From assembly GCF_019218755.1 (NCBI RefSeq), contig NZ_JAHUWZ010000001.1:124001-188000 (forward strand): a DNA stretch of 64,000 nucleotides. Direction: 5' to 3'. Position numbers and translations under genes: made by a program. The DNA comes from Acidovorax sp. sif1233. GTDB taxonomy: Bacteria; Pseudomonadota; Gammaproteobacteria; Burkholderiales; Burkholderiaceae_C. Under the pieces are notes generated by a model. The model searched no databases. It was given only the letters and a program-made list of their open reading frames with translations, and was not told the DNA's origin. Shown one piece after another: positions 47,959-56,522 of this stretch (position 1 is its first letter; each line of letters opens with the position of its first letter).

Positions 47959-49458
47959 ATGACGATGCCGGACCGGGCCCCTCCTTCCCAGCGGCTTGGC
48001 CTGCGCGCCATGACCTCCGACCTGCGCAACCGGCTGCTGCTTTTGCTGGTGCTGCCCTTGTGCCTGCTCGCGCTCGCGGGCGTGTGGCTGGACTACCGCT
48101 CGGCCGATGAGGCCGCCGGACGGCATGACCAGCGCCTGCTGCGGCTGCTTCCGGCGCTGGCCGATTCGGTACTGGCCCCCGCGATCCGTGACAACGAGCC
48201 GCCCCTGCTGCTGCTGGCGCCGCCGGTCGAGGACTTCCTGCGCCAGAACGCCGGGTTTGCCGGGTACAGCGTGCGCGACGCCTCCGGCCGCCTGCTGCTG
48301 GGGGACGACTGGGTGCACAGCGCCGTGCCGACCACGCAGGCCCCCGAATTCCACAGCGTCGAATTTGGCGGCGTGACCTACCGGGTGGCCGTGCAGCGCG
48401 GCCGCACGGGGGCCGGCGAGCTGGTGGTGGCGCTGGCCGACGGGTCGGACCCGCGCCAGCAGTGGGCGCAGCAGCTTCTGCTGCGCGTGCTGCTGCCCAA
48501 CCTGGTGCTCGTGGCCGCCGCCGCGCTGGCCATCCACTGGGCCGTGGGGCGTGCGTTCAAGCCGCTGGTGGATCTGGCCGAAGCGGTGGAACACCGCTCG
48601 CCGCGCGATCTCAGCCCCATCGACGAGGCCTCGTCGCCCGCCGAGGTGCGCCCGCTCGTGCATTCGCTCAACCGGCTGTTCGCGTTGGTCAATGCGCAGG
48701 CGGAAGGGCAGCGCCGCTTCGTGGCCGACGCGGCGCACCAGCTGCGCACCCCGCTGGCGGGCCTGCAGGCGCAGGTCGAGGCCTGGGCGATGATGGCCAA
48801 GGCCGCCGGCCCGCGGGTATCGCTGCCGGACTTTGATCGACAAATGCCGCTGGCGCAGGATGGTCAAGCGAAAGGCGCTATTGTTTTAGGAGTTGATCAG
48901 ATCGAGAAGCTGCGCAATGCCACGCGCCGGACCTCACAGCTCGCGCACCAGCTGCTGGCCCTGTCGCGCGCCGACGCGCGCAGCCTGGATGCGCAGCCGC
49001 CGCAGCGCGTGGACCTGAAGGACCTGTGCGAGGCGCTGCTCGAGACCTTTCTCGATCCGGCCACCGGCAAGGGGCTGGACCTGGGGCTCGACGTGCAGCC
49101 CGTGCATGTCACCGGCCATGGCTGGCTGCTGCGCGAATTGCTGTCCAACCTGGTGGACAACGCCATCAAGTACACGCCGGCGGGGGGCATTGTCACCATC
49201 CGCTGCGGCATGCGCCAGGGGCGCACCGGGCCGCCCCGCGTGTACCTGGAGGTCGAGGACGACGGCCCGGGCGTGCCCGAGGCGGAGCGCGCCCGCGTCA
49301 TGCAGCGCTTTTACCGCGTGCCTGGCACGGTGGGGGAGGGCACGGGCCTGGGGCTGGCCATCGCCGACGAGATCGCGCGCGTGCACCGCGCCTCCCTGAC
49401 GCTCGGGACGGGCCCCCAGGGGCACGGGCTGCTGGTGGCTGTGGTGTTTCCGCTGTAG
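47959..49458 (+). CDS. sensor histidine kinase (TctE/QseC-like) with enlarged DHp loop
   Basis: A 499-residue membrane kinase with two membrane segments (about residues 28-48 and 172-195), a periplasmic sensor domain, HAMP, DHp with phospho-His260 in DAAHQLRTPL, and an ATPase domain (NLVDNAIKYTP, DDGPGVP, GTGLGLAI). Between the two DHp helices lies an unusually long loop (about residues 285-312). Its DNA (48833-48899) is AT-richer and resembles the palindromic repeat. It pairs with the upstream regulator. The signal is unknown. Confidence 0.92.
   Translation: MTMPDRAPPSQRLGLRAMTSDLRNRLLLLLVLPLCLLALAGVWLDYRSADEAAGRHDQRLLRLLPALADSVLAPAIRDNEPPLLLLAPPVEDFLRQNAGFAGYSVRDASGRLLLGDDWVHSAVPTTQAPEFHSVEFGGVTYRVAVQRGRTGAGELVVALADGSDPRQQWAQQLLLRVLLPNLVLVAAAALAIHWAVGRAFKPLVDLAEAVEHRSPRDLSPIDEASSPAEVRPLVHSLNRLFALVNAQAEGQRRFVADAAHQLRTPLAGLQAQVEAWAMMAKAAGPRVSLPDFDRQMPLAQDGQAKGAIVLGVDQIEKLRNATRRTSQLAHQLLALSRADARSLDAQPPQRVDLKDLCEALLETFLDPATGKGLDLGLDVQPVHVTGHGWLLRELLSNLVDNAIKYTPAGGIVTIRCGMRQGRTGPPRVYLEVEDDGPGVPEAERARVMQRFYRVPGTVGEGTGLGLAIADEIARVHRASLTLGTGPQGHGLLVAVVFPL
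48833..48899. repeat. palindromic repeat copy inside the histidine kinase gene
   Basis: TTGATCGACAAATGCC...GGTCAAGCG then GGCGCTATTGTTTTAGGAG and TTGATCA. It contains GCTATTGTTTT as in the intergenic repeats and is bounded by TTGATC / TTGATCA. It uses rare codons such as TTA for Leu. The length keeps the frame. Confidence 0.6.
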
Positions 49459-49633
49459 ATCCGCGCCCGCGCGCTCCTTGCGCGTGTCCGTGCGCGGGCC
49501 GGGCAAAAGCCTGTGCGAGAATCATTTCCATACATGATTTACGCCTGCCGCTGGCCCGTGCATGCCCATCCGGCATGTGAACCGGGCGCCGGGTGCCACT
49601 GGCCGCATGGCCCTACCAGAGCCCCTGTCCTGC

Positions 49634-50296
49634 ATGTCCGAACTTTCTCCCCTTCCAGAGCCCGCCAGTACCGACGACGCGGGTGACACGCCGGCCGCGC
49701 GCAAGCGGCCCAAGCCGGGCGAGCGCCGCGTGCAGATCCTGCAGGCGCTGGCGGCCATGCTGGAGCAGCCGGGCGCGGAGCGCATCACCACCGCCGCGCT
49801 GGCGGCGCGCCTGTCGGTGAGCGAGGCGGCGCTGTACCGCCACTTCGCGAGCAAGGCGCAGATGTTCGAGGGGCTGATCGACTTCATCGAGCAGTCCGTG
49901 TTCACCCTCGTGCAGCAGATCACCGGCCGCGAGGTGCCCGACCCCGCCCAGCCGCCCGACGTGGGCCAGCGGCAGGCGGCGCGCATCGTGGCCGTGCTGC
50001 TGCAGTTTGGCGAGCGCAACCCCGGCATGGTGCGGGTGATGGTGGGCGACGCCCTGGTGTTCGAGCACGAGCGCCTGCAGCAGCGCATGAACCAGTTCTT
50101 TGACCGCATCGAGTCCACCCTGCGCCAGTGCCTGCGCCCGGCCGCGGCGGGCTCCGCGACGCCCACGGTCGATGCCCAGGTGGCGGCCAGCGTGCTCACG
50201 GCGTTTGCGGTGGGGCGCCTGCAGCGCTATGCGCGCTCGGGTTTCAAGCGCCCGCCTTCCGAGCACCTGGAAGCCAGCCTCGCGCTGATCCTCTAG
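49634..50296 (+). CDS. slmA: TetR-fold nucleoid occlusion factor SlmA-like
   Basis: A 220-residue TetR-fold protein. The HTH block GERRVQILQALAAMLEQPG through RITTAALAARLSVSEAALYRHFASKAQMFEGLIDFIE matches SlmA, which binds chromosomal sites and blocks FtsZ rings over the nucleoid. Its usual neighbour argB is 2.4 kb upstream, here separated by a two-component system. The frame is open from 49562, but the ATG at 49634 gives a standard length. Confidence 0.85.
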   Translation: MSELSPLPEPASTDDAGDTPAARKRPKPGERRVQILQALAAMLEQPGAERITTAALAARLSVSEAALYRHFASKAQMFEGLIDFIEQSVFTLVQQITGREVPDPAQPPDVGQRQAARIVAVLLQFGERNPGMVRVMVGDALVFEHERLQQRMNQFFDRIESTLRQCLRPAAAGSATPTVDAQVAASVLTAFAVGRLQRYARSGFKRPPSEHLEASLALIL

Positions 50297-50301
50297 CACC
50301 G

Positions 50302-50327
50302 CCCCGCTGGCGGTGCCGCCGGCGGGG
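50302..50327. other. strong GC hairpin downstream of slmA
   Basis: CCCCGCTGGCGG pairs with CCGCCGGCGGGG (12 bp, one G-T) across a two-base gap, 6 bp after the slmA stop. No T run follows, so it is not a classical terminator. It could stabilise the 3' end or act with Rho. Confidence 0.4.
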
Positions 50328-50446
50328 CCCCGGCACGCTGGAGAGCGGGCCCGCCAGGCGGTGGCGCCGCCGCAACGGGTGATTTGGGGGCCGCTCCCTA
50401 TTTTTTCCCGGGGTTTTGGCCGGTCGCCGAATTTGCTGCAGAATAG

Positions 50447-50460
50447 AACGAACGTTCGTT
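50447..50460. promoter_or_regulatory. perfect palindrome AACGAACGTTCGTT, probable TetR operator
   Basis: A 14-bp perfect inverted repeat centred 20 bp upstream of the TetR start codon at 50474. The position and the AACGAACGTTCG-type sequence are typical for autoregulating TetR proteins, so the adjacent gene is the likely binder. Confidence 0.65.
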
Positions 50461-50473
50461 TTTATTTGCCAGC

Positions 50474-51214
50474 ATGTCCGCCACCTCTTCATCCAGCCAG
50501 GTCACCCGCATCCCGCGCGCCCGCAGCGGTACCGGCCGCGCCCTGCAAAAGGGCCAGCAAACCAAGGCGGCCATTGTCGAGGCGGCGCTGGGCCTGGCCA
50601 CGCACATCGGGCTGGAAGGCTTGTCCATCGGGGCGCTGGCCGATGTCACGGGCATGAGCAAGTCGGGCGTGTTCGCCCACTTCGGCTCGCGCGAAGAGCT
50701 GCAGATCTCCGTCATCCGCGAATACCACACCCGCTTCGAGCAGGAGGTGTTCTACCCCGCGATGTCCGCGCCGCGCGGCGTGGCGCGCCTGTCGGCCATG
50801 TTCGACAACTGGATGAAGCGCACCTCCATCGAAATCGACTCGGGCTGCATCTACATCAGCGGCGCGGTCGAGTTCGACGACCGCACCGGCCCCGTGCGCG
50901 ACGCGCTGGCCAGCTCGGTGCTGACATGGCACGCCGCCATGCGCCGCGCCATCGAGCAGTGCAAGGGCCTCGCAGAGCTGCGCGCGGACACCAATGCCGA
51001 GCAGATGCTGTTCGAGATCCACGGCCTCATCCTCGCGCTGCATTACGAAGCGCGCTTCCTGCAAACCCCCGGCTCCATGGGCCGGGCCGTGCAGGGCTTT
51101 CACAACATCCTGGCGCGCTACAGCGCCGACACGCCGGCCGCCGCCGCGCCAGCCACCCCTGCTGCCGCCAAGCGCCGCAAAGTTTCCAACCAAACCACCA
51201 CCTCCAAGGAGTAA
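50474..51214 (+). CDS. TetR-family regulator of the beta-oxidation cluster
   Basis: A 246-residue regulator: HTH at about residues 30-75 (ALADVTGMSKSGVFAHFGSREELQ), then an all-helical ligand domain, and an Ala/Pro-rich, basic tail. It sits 4 bp before the acyl-CoA dehydrogenase gene in the same direction, so both are cotranscribed. A perfect palindrome lies just upstream. An acyl-CoA ligand is likely but inferred from context. Confidence 0.88.
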   Translation: MSATSSSSQVTRIPRARSGTGRALQKGQQTKAAIVEAALGLATHIGLEGLSIGALADVTGMSKSGVFAHFGSREELQISVIREYHTRFEQEVFYPAMSAPRGVARLSAMFDNWMKRTSIEIDSGCIYISGAVEFDDRTGPVRDALASSVLTWHAAMRRAIEQCKGLAELRADTNAEQMLFEIHGLILALHYEARFLQTPGSMGRAVQGFHNILARYSADTPAAAAPATPAAAKRRKVSNQTTTSKE

Positions 51215-51218
51215 ACCC

Positions 51219-53015
51219 ATGCCTACCTACACGCCGCCCCTGCGCGACATGCAATTCGTCATGCACGAAGTGCTCAAGGTCAGCGATGAATTCAAGGCAA
51301 TGCCGCCCCACGCCGAGGTGGATGTGGACACCATCAATGCCGTGCTGGAAGAAGCCGGCAAGTTCGCCGCCGAAGTGACCTTCCCGCTCAACATCAGCGG
51401 CGATACCGAAGGCTGCGTGCTGGACAAGGCCACGCACGAAGTCAAGCCCCCGTCGGGCTTCAAGGACGCCTACGCCAAGTACGTCGAAGGCGGCTGGGCG
51501 GCGCTGTCGTGCGACCCCGCTTACGGCGGCCAGGGCCTGCCCTTCGTGCTGAACCAGTGCCTGTACGAGATGATGAACTCGGCCAACCAGGCGTGGACCA
51601 TGTACCCCGGCCTGTCGCACGGCGCGTACGAAGCCCTGCACGCCCACGGCACCGACGAGCAAAAGAAGATCTACCTGCCCAAGCTCACCAGCGGCGAGTG
51701 GACCGGCACCATGTGCCTGACCGAACCCCATTGCGGCACCGACCTGGGCCTGTTGCGCACCAAGGCCGAACCGCAGGCCGACGGCACCTACAAGATCACC
51801 GGCAACAAGATCTTCATCAGCGCCGGCGAGCACGACATGACCGCCAACATCGTGCACCTGGTGCTGGCCCGCCTGCCCGATGCGCCCAAGGGCAGCAAGG
51901 GCATCAGCCTCTTCGTCGTGCCCAAGTTCAACGTGAAGGCCGACGGCTCGCTGGGCGAGCGCAACCCCATCTACTGCACGGGCCTGGAGCACAAGATGGG
52001 CATCCACGGCAACGCCACCGCGCAGATCGCAATCGATGGCGCCATCGGCACCCTGGTGGGCCAGCCCAACAAGGGCCTGGCCGCCATGTTCGTGATGATG
52101 AACGCTGCCCGCCTGGGCGTGGGCAACCAGTCGCTGGGCCTGACCGAAGTGGCTTACCAGAACGCACTGGCCTACGCCAAGGACCGCATCCAGATGCGCA
52201 GCCTGTCGGGCGTGAAGGCCAAGGACAAGGATGCCGACCCCATCATCGTGCACCCCGACGTGCGCAAGATGCTGCTCACCGCCAAGGCGTACGCCGAAGG
52301 GGGCCGCGCGCTGCAGATCTTCTGCACGCTGCTGCTGGACAAGGTGCACAGCCACCCCGATGAAAAGGTGCGTGCCGAATCCGAAGAGATGGTGGCGCTG
52401 CTCACCCCCATCGTGAAGGCCTTCATCACCGACAACGGCCACATCAGCACCAACGCCTGCATGCAGGTCTTCGGCGGCCACGGCTTCATCAAGGAATGGG
52501 GCATGGAGCAGTACGTGCGCGACAACCGCATCAACATGATCTACGAAGGCACGAACACCGTGCAGTCGCTGGACCTGCTGGGCCGCAAGATCCTGGGCAA
52601 CAACGGCGCCACGCTCAAGAAGCTGGGCAAGCTGATCGGCAAGCTGGTGGAAGAAGAAGGCGTGAACGAGAAGATGGCCGAGTTCATCAACCCCGTCGCG
52701 ATGCTGGGTGACCAGATGACCAAGTTCACCACCGAAATCGGCTTCAAGGGCATGCAAAACCCCGACGAAGTGGGCGCCGCCGCCGTGGACTACCTGCGCG
52801 TGGCCGGCCACCTGGTGTTTGGCTACCTGTTCGCCCGCATGGCCCAGGTCGCGCTGCGCGAGATCGCCGCCGGCAACACCGACCCGTTCTACGGCGCCAA
52901 GCTGCAGACCGCGCGTTTCTACTTCGCCAAGCTGTTCCCTGAAACGGCGACGCTGATGCGCACGGCCCGTGCCGGCAGCAAGGTGCTGATGGACACCGAT
53001 CTGGCCCTGGCCTGA
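51219..53015 (+). CDS. acyl-CoA dehydrogenase (long form, about 600 residues)
   Basis: First oxidation step of fatty-acid breakdown, FAD-dependent. The 598-residue enzyme belongs to the larger acyl-CoA dehydrogenase group with an extra N-terminal segment (MPTYTPPLRDMQFVMHEVL) and a C-terminal extension. Visible blocks are CLTEPHCGTDLGLLRTKA, KIFISAGEHDM, GGHGFIKEWGMEQYVRD and YEGTNTVQSLDLLGRKIL. AAGGAG directs the ATG at 51219. The electron acceptor would be ETF, which is not in this window. Confidence 0.93.
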   Translation: MPTYTPPLRDMQFVMHEVLKVSDEFKAMPPHAEVDVDTINAVLEEAGKFAAEVTFPLNISGDTEGCVLDKATHEVKPPSGFKDAYAKYVEGGWAALSCDPAYGGQGLPFVLNQCLYEMMNSANQAWTMYPGLSHGAYEALHAHGTDEQKKIYLPKLTSGEWTGTMCLTEPHCGTDLGLLRTKAEPQADGTYKITGNKIFISAGEHDMTANIVHLVLARLPDAPKGSKGISLFVVPKFNVKADGSLGERNPIYCTGLEHKMGIHGNATAQIAIDGAIGTLVGQPNKGLAAMFVMMNAARLGVGNQSLGLTEVAYQNALAYAKDRIQMRSLSGVKAKDKDADPIIVHPDVRKMLLTAKAYAEGGRALQIFCTLLLDKVHSHPDEKVRAESEEMVALLTPIVKAFITDNGHISTNACMQVFGGHGFIKEWGMEQYVRDNRINMIYEGTNTVQSLDLLGRKILGNNGATLKKLGKLIGKLVEEEGVNEKMAEFINPVAMLGDQMTKFTTEIGFKGMQNPDEVGAAAVDYLRVAGHLVFGYLFARMAQVALREIAAGNTDPFYGAKLQTARFYFAKLFPETATLMRTARAGSKVLMDTDLALA

Positions 53016-53052
53016 TCGGTGCATGGTGCGGATTTCAAGCCTTTTTGCCACG

Positions 53053-53096
53053 GAGCGCTTATGTACAAAGCGGTAGCAGCTATTGTTTTGGTAGCG
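53053..53096. repeat. palindromic repeat copy overlapping a start codon and signal peptide
   Basis: GAGCGCTTATGTACAAAGCG then GTAGCAGCTATTGTTTTGGTAGC follows the intergenic repeat almost base for base (compare 60747-60790). The ATG at 53061 lies inside it, and the AGCTATTGTTTT part encodes the hydrophobic core of the signal peptide. Confidence 0.65.
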
Positions 53097-53498
53097 GGTG
53101 CGTTGCCGGCCTGGGCGCAGATGACGCCTGAAGGCCTGTGGCGCAACATCGACGACAAGACCGGCGAGGCCAAGGCGGAGATCCGCATCCGCGACATCGG
53201 CGGCGGCGTGCTGCACGGAGCGCTGGAAAAGCGCCTGTCCAAGGACGCCAAGCCCGACGATGTCTGCGACGAATGCTCGGACGACCGCAAGGGCAAGCCC
53301 CTCCTGGGGCTGGAGATCATCCGTGGCGCCAAGAAGGCCGAGGGCAAGGAAGTGTGGGAAGGCGGCAAGATCCTCGACCCCGAGAACGGCCGCAACTACA
53401 CCCTGCGCATGGCCCCCATCGACGGCGGCAAGAAACTCGAAGTGCGGGGCTCCATCGGCCCCTTCGGCCGCTCGCAGACCTGGATCCGCGTCCAGTAA
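53061..53498 (+). CDS. DUF2147 family exported protein
   Basis: A 145-residue exported protein. Residues 1-20 form a Sec signal peptide ending AWAQ. The mature part is a DUF2147 lipocalin-like domain (PEGLWRNIDDKTGEAKAEIR, LGLEIIRG, ILDPENGRNYTLRM, RSQTWIRV). The function is unknown. DNA covering the start codon and the hydrophobic core matches the palindromic repeat. It sits between the acyl-CoA dehydrogenase and the FadB-type gene, so it is probably in the operon. Confidence 0.85.
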   Translation: MYKAVAAIVLVAGALPAWAQMTPEGLWRNIDDKTGEAKAEIRIRDIGGGVLHGALEKRLSKDAKPDDVCDECSDDRKGKPLLGLEIIRGAKKAEGKEVWEGGKILDPENGRNYTLRMAPIDGGKKLEVRGSIGPFGRSQTWIRVQ

Positions 53499-53583
53499 AC
53501 CCAACGCCCGTGGCCTGCCTGCCCGTCTGCCTGCGCCGTGCCCGGCGCGCGGCAGCGCCAGGCCACCAACAAGGAACCAACCC

Positions 53584-55986
53584 ATGTCCCGATTTCAAGT
53601 GAAGAAAGTCGCCGTGCTCGGCGCAGGCGTGATGGGCGCGCAGATTGCCGCCCACCTCGTCAACGTGAAGGTGCCCGTGGTGCTGTTCGACCTGCCCGCC
53701 AAGGAAGGCCCGAAGAACGGCATCGTCACCAAGGCCGTCGAAGGCCTCAAGAAGCTCAAGCCCTCGCCCCTGGGCGTGGCCGACGACGCGGCGCTGATCC
53801 AGCAGGCCAACTACGAAGAGCACATGCACCTGCTCAAGGAATGCGACCTCGTGATCGAGGCCATTGCCGAGCGCATGGACTGGAAGCTCGACCTCTACAC
53901 CAAGATCGCGCCCCACGTGGCCAAGCACGCCATCCTGGCGTCCAACACCTCGGGCCTGTCGATCACCAAGCTCTCCGAAGTGCTGCCCGAGAGCATCAAG
54001 CCGCGTTTCTGCGGCATCCACTTCTTCAACCCACCGCGCTACATGACGCTGGTGGAGCTGATCAACACCCCCACCACCCAGCCTGAAGTGCTCGACCAGC
54101 TTGAAGCCTTCGTCACCAGCGGCCTGGGCAAGGGCGTGGTGCGCGCGCACGACACCCCCAACTTCGTCGCCAACCGCGTGGGCATCGCCGGCATGCTGGC
54201 CACCATGAAGGAGGTCGAGAACTTCGGCCTCACCTATGACGTGGTGGACGACCTCACGGGCAAGAAGCTCGGCCGCGCATCGAGCGGCACCTTCCGCACC
54301 GCCGACGTGGTGGGCCTGGACACCATGGCCCATGTGATCAAGACGCTGCAGGACAACCTGAGCATCGAGACCGACCCCTTCTACGAAAGCTTTGGCACGC
54401 CCGCGGTGCTGAAGAAACTGCTGGAGCTGGGCAACCTGGGCCAGAAGGCCAAGGCCGGTTTCTTCAAGAAGGTCGGCCGCGACGTGATGCGCTTCGAGCT
54501 GGACAGCGAAGAGTACGTGCCCGCCGGCCAGAAGGCCGACGAGGTGTACGCTCGCATGCTCAAGAAGCCCGCCGCCGAACGCCTGCGCCTGCTGCGCAAC
54601 GCCGAAGGCGCGCCCGGCCAGTTCCTCTGGGCCATCCTGCGCAACGGCTTTCACTACGCCGCCGTGCACCTGGGCACCATCGCCGACAACGCGCGCGACG
54701 TGGACCAAGCCATGCGCTGGGGCTTCGGCATGAAGCAGGGCCCCTTCGAGCTGTGGCAGGAAGCCGGCTGGCTCGACGTGGCGAAGATGATCCAGGAAGA
54801 CATCGACGCGGGTAAAGCGCTGTGCAAGGCACCGCTGCCCGAGTGGGTCTTCAAGGGCCCCGTGGCCGAAGCCGGTGGCGTGCACACCGCGCAAGGCTCG
54901 TGGAGCGCATCGCAGAACAAGTTCGTGCCCCGCCGCCAGCTGCCGGTGTACGAGCGCCAGATTTTCCCCGAGTCGCTGCTGGGCGAGACCAACCTGCCCG
55001 ACTGGCGCACCGCCGGCACGACCATTGCAGAGTCCAAAGCCCTGCGCACGTGGACGCTGGATGGCCAGGTACTCATCGCCAGCATCAAGAACAAGATGCA
55101 CGCCATCAGCCCCGAAGTGATGGAAGGCTTGATGGAAGCGTTGGAGCTGGCCGAGGCCGAGTACCAGGGCATGGTCATCTGGTCCGGCGACGCCCCGTTC
55201 AGCGTGGGTGCGGACCTGGAAGCCACCATGCCGGCCTTCATGGTCGGCGGCGCCGATGCGGTCGAAAGCATCGAGCAGGAACTGCAGAACCTGATGCTGC
55301 GCATCCGCTACGCGCAGGTGCCCGTCGTCGCGGCCATCCACGGCATGGCGCTGGGCGGCGGCTGCGAGCTGGCCGTGTATTCCGCCAAGCGCGTGGCCCA
55401 CATGGAAAGCTACATCGGCCTGGTGGAAGTCGGCGTGGGCCTGGTGCCCGGCGCGGGCGGCCTGACCTACATCGCGCGCCGCGCGGCCGAGAACATGGCG
55501 GCCTCTACTGGCAAGGACATCCTGCCCTTCCTGACCGAGGGCTTCACCGCCGCCGCGATGGCCAAGGTGGGCACCAGCGCGCTCGAATCGCGCAAGCTCG
55601 GCTTCCTGCTGGAGTCCGACATCATCGTGCCCCACAAGGACGAGCTGCTGTTCGTGGCCATCAACGAAGCCAAGTCCATGGCCGCCAGTGGCTGGCGCGC
55701 GCCGCACAAGCGCCTGTTCCCCGTGGCGGGCCGCAGCGGCCTGGCCACCATCAAGGCGCAGCTCGTGAACATGCGCGACGGCGGCTTCATCAGCGCCTAC
55801 GACTTCAAGGTCAGCACCATGATCGCCGAGGTGGTCTGTGGCGGCGACGTGGACGCCGGCGCGCTGGTGAGCGAGGAATATTTGCTCACGCTGGAGCGCA
55901 AGGTGTTCTGCCACCTGATCGCACAGCCCAAGACGCACGAGCGCATCCTGGGCATGCTCTCGACAGGCAAGCCTGTTCGCAACTGA
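53584..55986 (+). CDS. 3-hydroxyacyl-CoA dehydrogenase/enoyl-CoA hydratase, FadN-type
   Basis: An 800-residue bifunctional beta-oxidation enzyme. The order is dehydrogenase first (VAVLGAGVMGAQIAAHLVN at residues 9-27, HFFNPPRYM) and hydratase last (AIHGMALGGGCELAVYSAKR near 600). This is the reverse of E. coli FadB and the same as Bacillus FadN. It hydrates enoyl-CoA and oxidises the 3-hydroxyacyl-CoA with NAD. The ATG at 53584 follows CAAGGAAC. The thiolase partner lies just downstream. Confidence 0.93.
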   Translation: MSRFQVKKVAVLGAGVMGAQIAAHLVNVKVPVVLFDLPAKEGPKNGIVTKAVEGLKKLKPSPLGVADDAALIQQANYEEHMHLLKECDLVIEAIAERMDWKLDLYTKIAPHVAKHAILASNTSGLSITKLSEVLPESIKPRFCGIHFFNPPRYMTLVELINTPTTQPEVLDQLEAFVTSGLGKGVVRAHDTPNFVANRVGIAGMLATMKEVENFGLTYDVVDDLTGKKLGRASSGTFRTADVVGLDTMAHVIKTLQDNLSIETDPFYESFGTPAVLKKLLELGNLGQKAKAGFFKKVGRDVMRFELDSEEYVPAGQKADEVYARMLKKPAAERLRLLRNAEGAPGQFLWAILRNGFHYAAVHLGTIADNARDVDQAMRWGFGMKQGPFELWQEAGWLDVAKMIQEDIDAGKALCKAPLPEWVFKGPVAEAGGVHTAQGSWSASQNKFVPRRQLPVYERQIFPESLLGETNLPDWRTAGTTIAESKALRTWTLDGQVLIASIKNKMHAISPEVMEGLMEALELAEAEYQGMVIWSGDAPFSVGADLEATMPAFMVGGADAVESIEQELQNLMLRIRYAQVPVVAAIHGMALGGGCELAVYSAKRVAHMESYIGLVEVGVGLVPGAGGLTYIARRAAENMAASTGKDILPFLTEGFTAAAMAKVGTSALESRKLGFLLESDIIVPHKDELLFVAINEAKSMAASGWRAPHKRLFPVAGRSGLATIKAQLVNMRDGGFISAYDFKVSTMIAEVVCGGDVDAGALVSEEYLLTLERKVFCHLIAQPKTHERILGMLSTGKPVRN

Positions 55987-55997
55987 CCGCCATCGCC

Positions 55998-56507
55998 ATG
56001 ACGGACCACGCCCCCAACAAACTCCAGCGCTCGCTGATGCGCCTGGACGAGGCACCCGCCTTCCTGCGCGGCTTCGTGCAGAACATCATCCTGCGCCGGG
56101 CCGTGCCTTTCACCGGCACGGCCGGGGTGAAGTTCGTGTCGCTCACGCCCGAGCGTGTGGAAGTGCGCCTGCCCAATGAGCACCGCGTGCAGAACCACAT
56201 CGGCGGCGTGCACGCCTCGGCCATGAACCTGTTGGCCGAGACGGCCACCGGCATGGTGGTGGGCATGAACGTGCGCGATGACTGCATACCGCTGGCCAAG
56301 GAGCTGTCCATGGCGTTCAAGAAGCGCGCCACGGGTGGCTTGAAGGCCGTGGCCACGCTGACCGCCGAGCAGCGCGCCGCCATGTTGGCCAGCGACAAGG
56401 GCGAGGTGCAGGTCACCGTCACCGTGACCGACGAAGCCGGCGTGGAGCCGGTCGAATGTGTATTTACGTGGGCCTGGATTCCTTCCAGCCGCCCCGCCAA
56501 GCATTGA
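55998..56507 (+). CDS. DUF4442 hotdog-fold protein, probable acyl-CoA thioesterase
   Basis: A 169-residue hotdog-fold protein with a central block NHIGGVHASAMNLLAETATGMVVG, which resembles the PaaI-like active-site helix. It lies between the FadN-type gene (11 bp) and thiolase (15 bp), so a role in releasing CoA from stalled intermediates is plausible. The substrate is unknown. Confidence 0.82.
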   Translation: MTDHAPNKLQRSLMRLDEAPAFLRGFVQNIILRRAVPFTGTAGVKFVSLTPERVEVRLPNEHRVQNHIGGVHASAMNLLAETATGMVVGMNVRDDCIPLAKELSMAFKKRATGGLKAVATLTAEQRAAMLASDKGEVQVTVTVTDEAGVEPVECVFTWAWIPSSRPAKH

Positions 56508-56522
56508 AGGAGTTTCAACACC

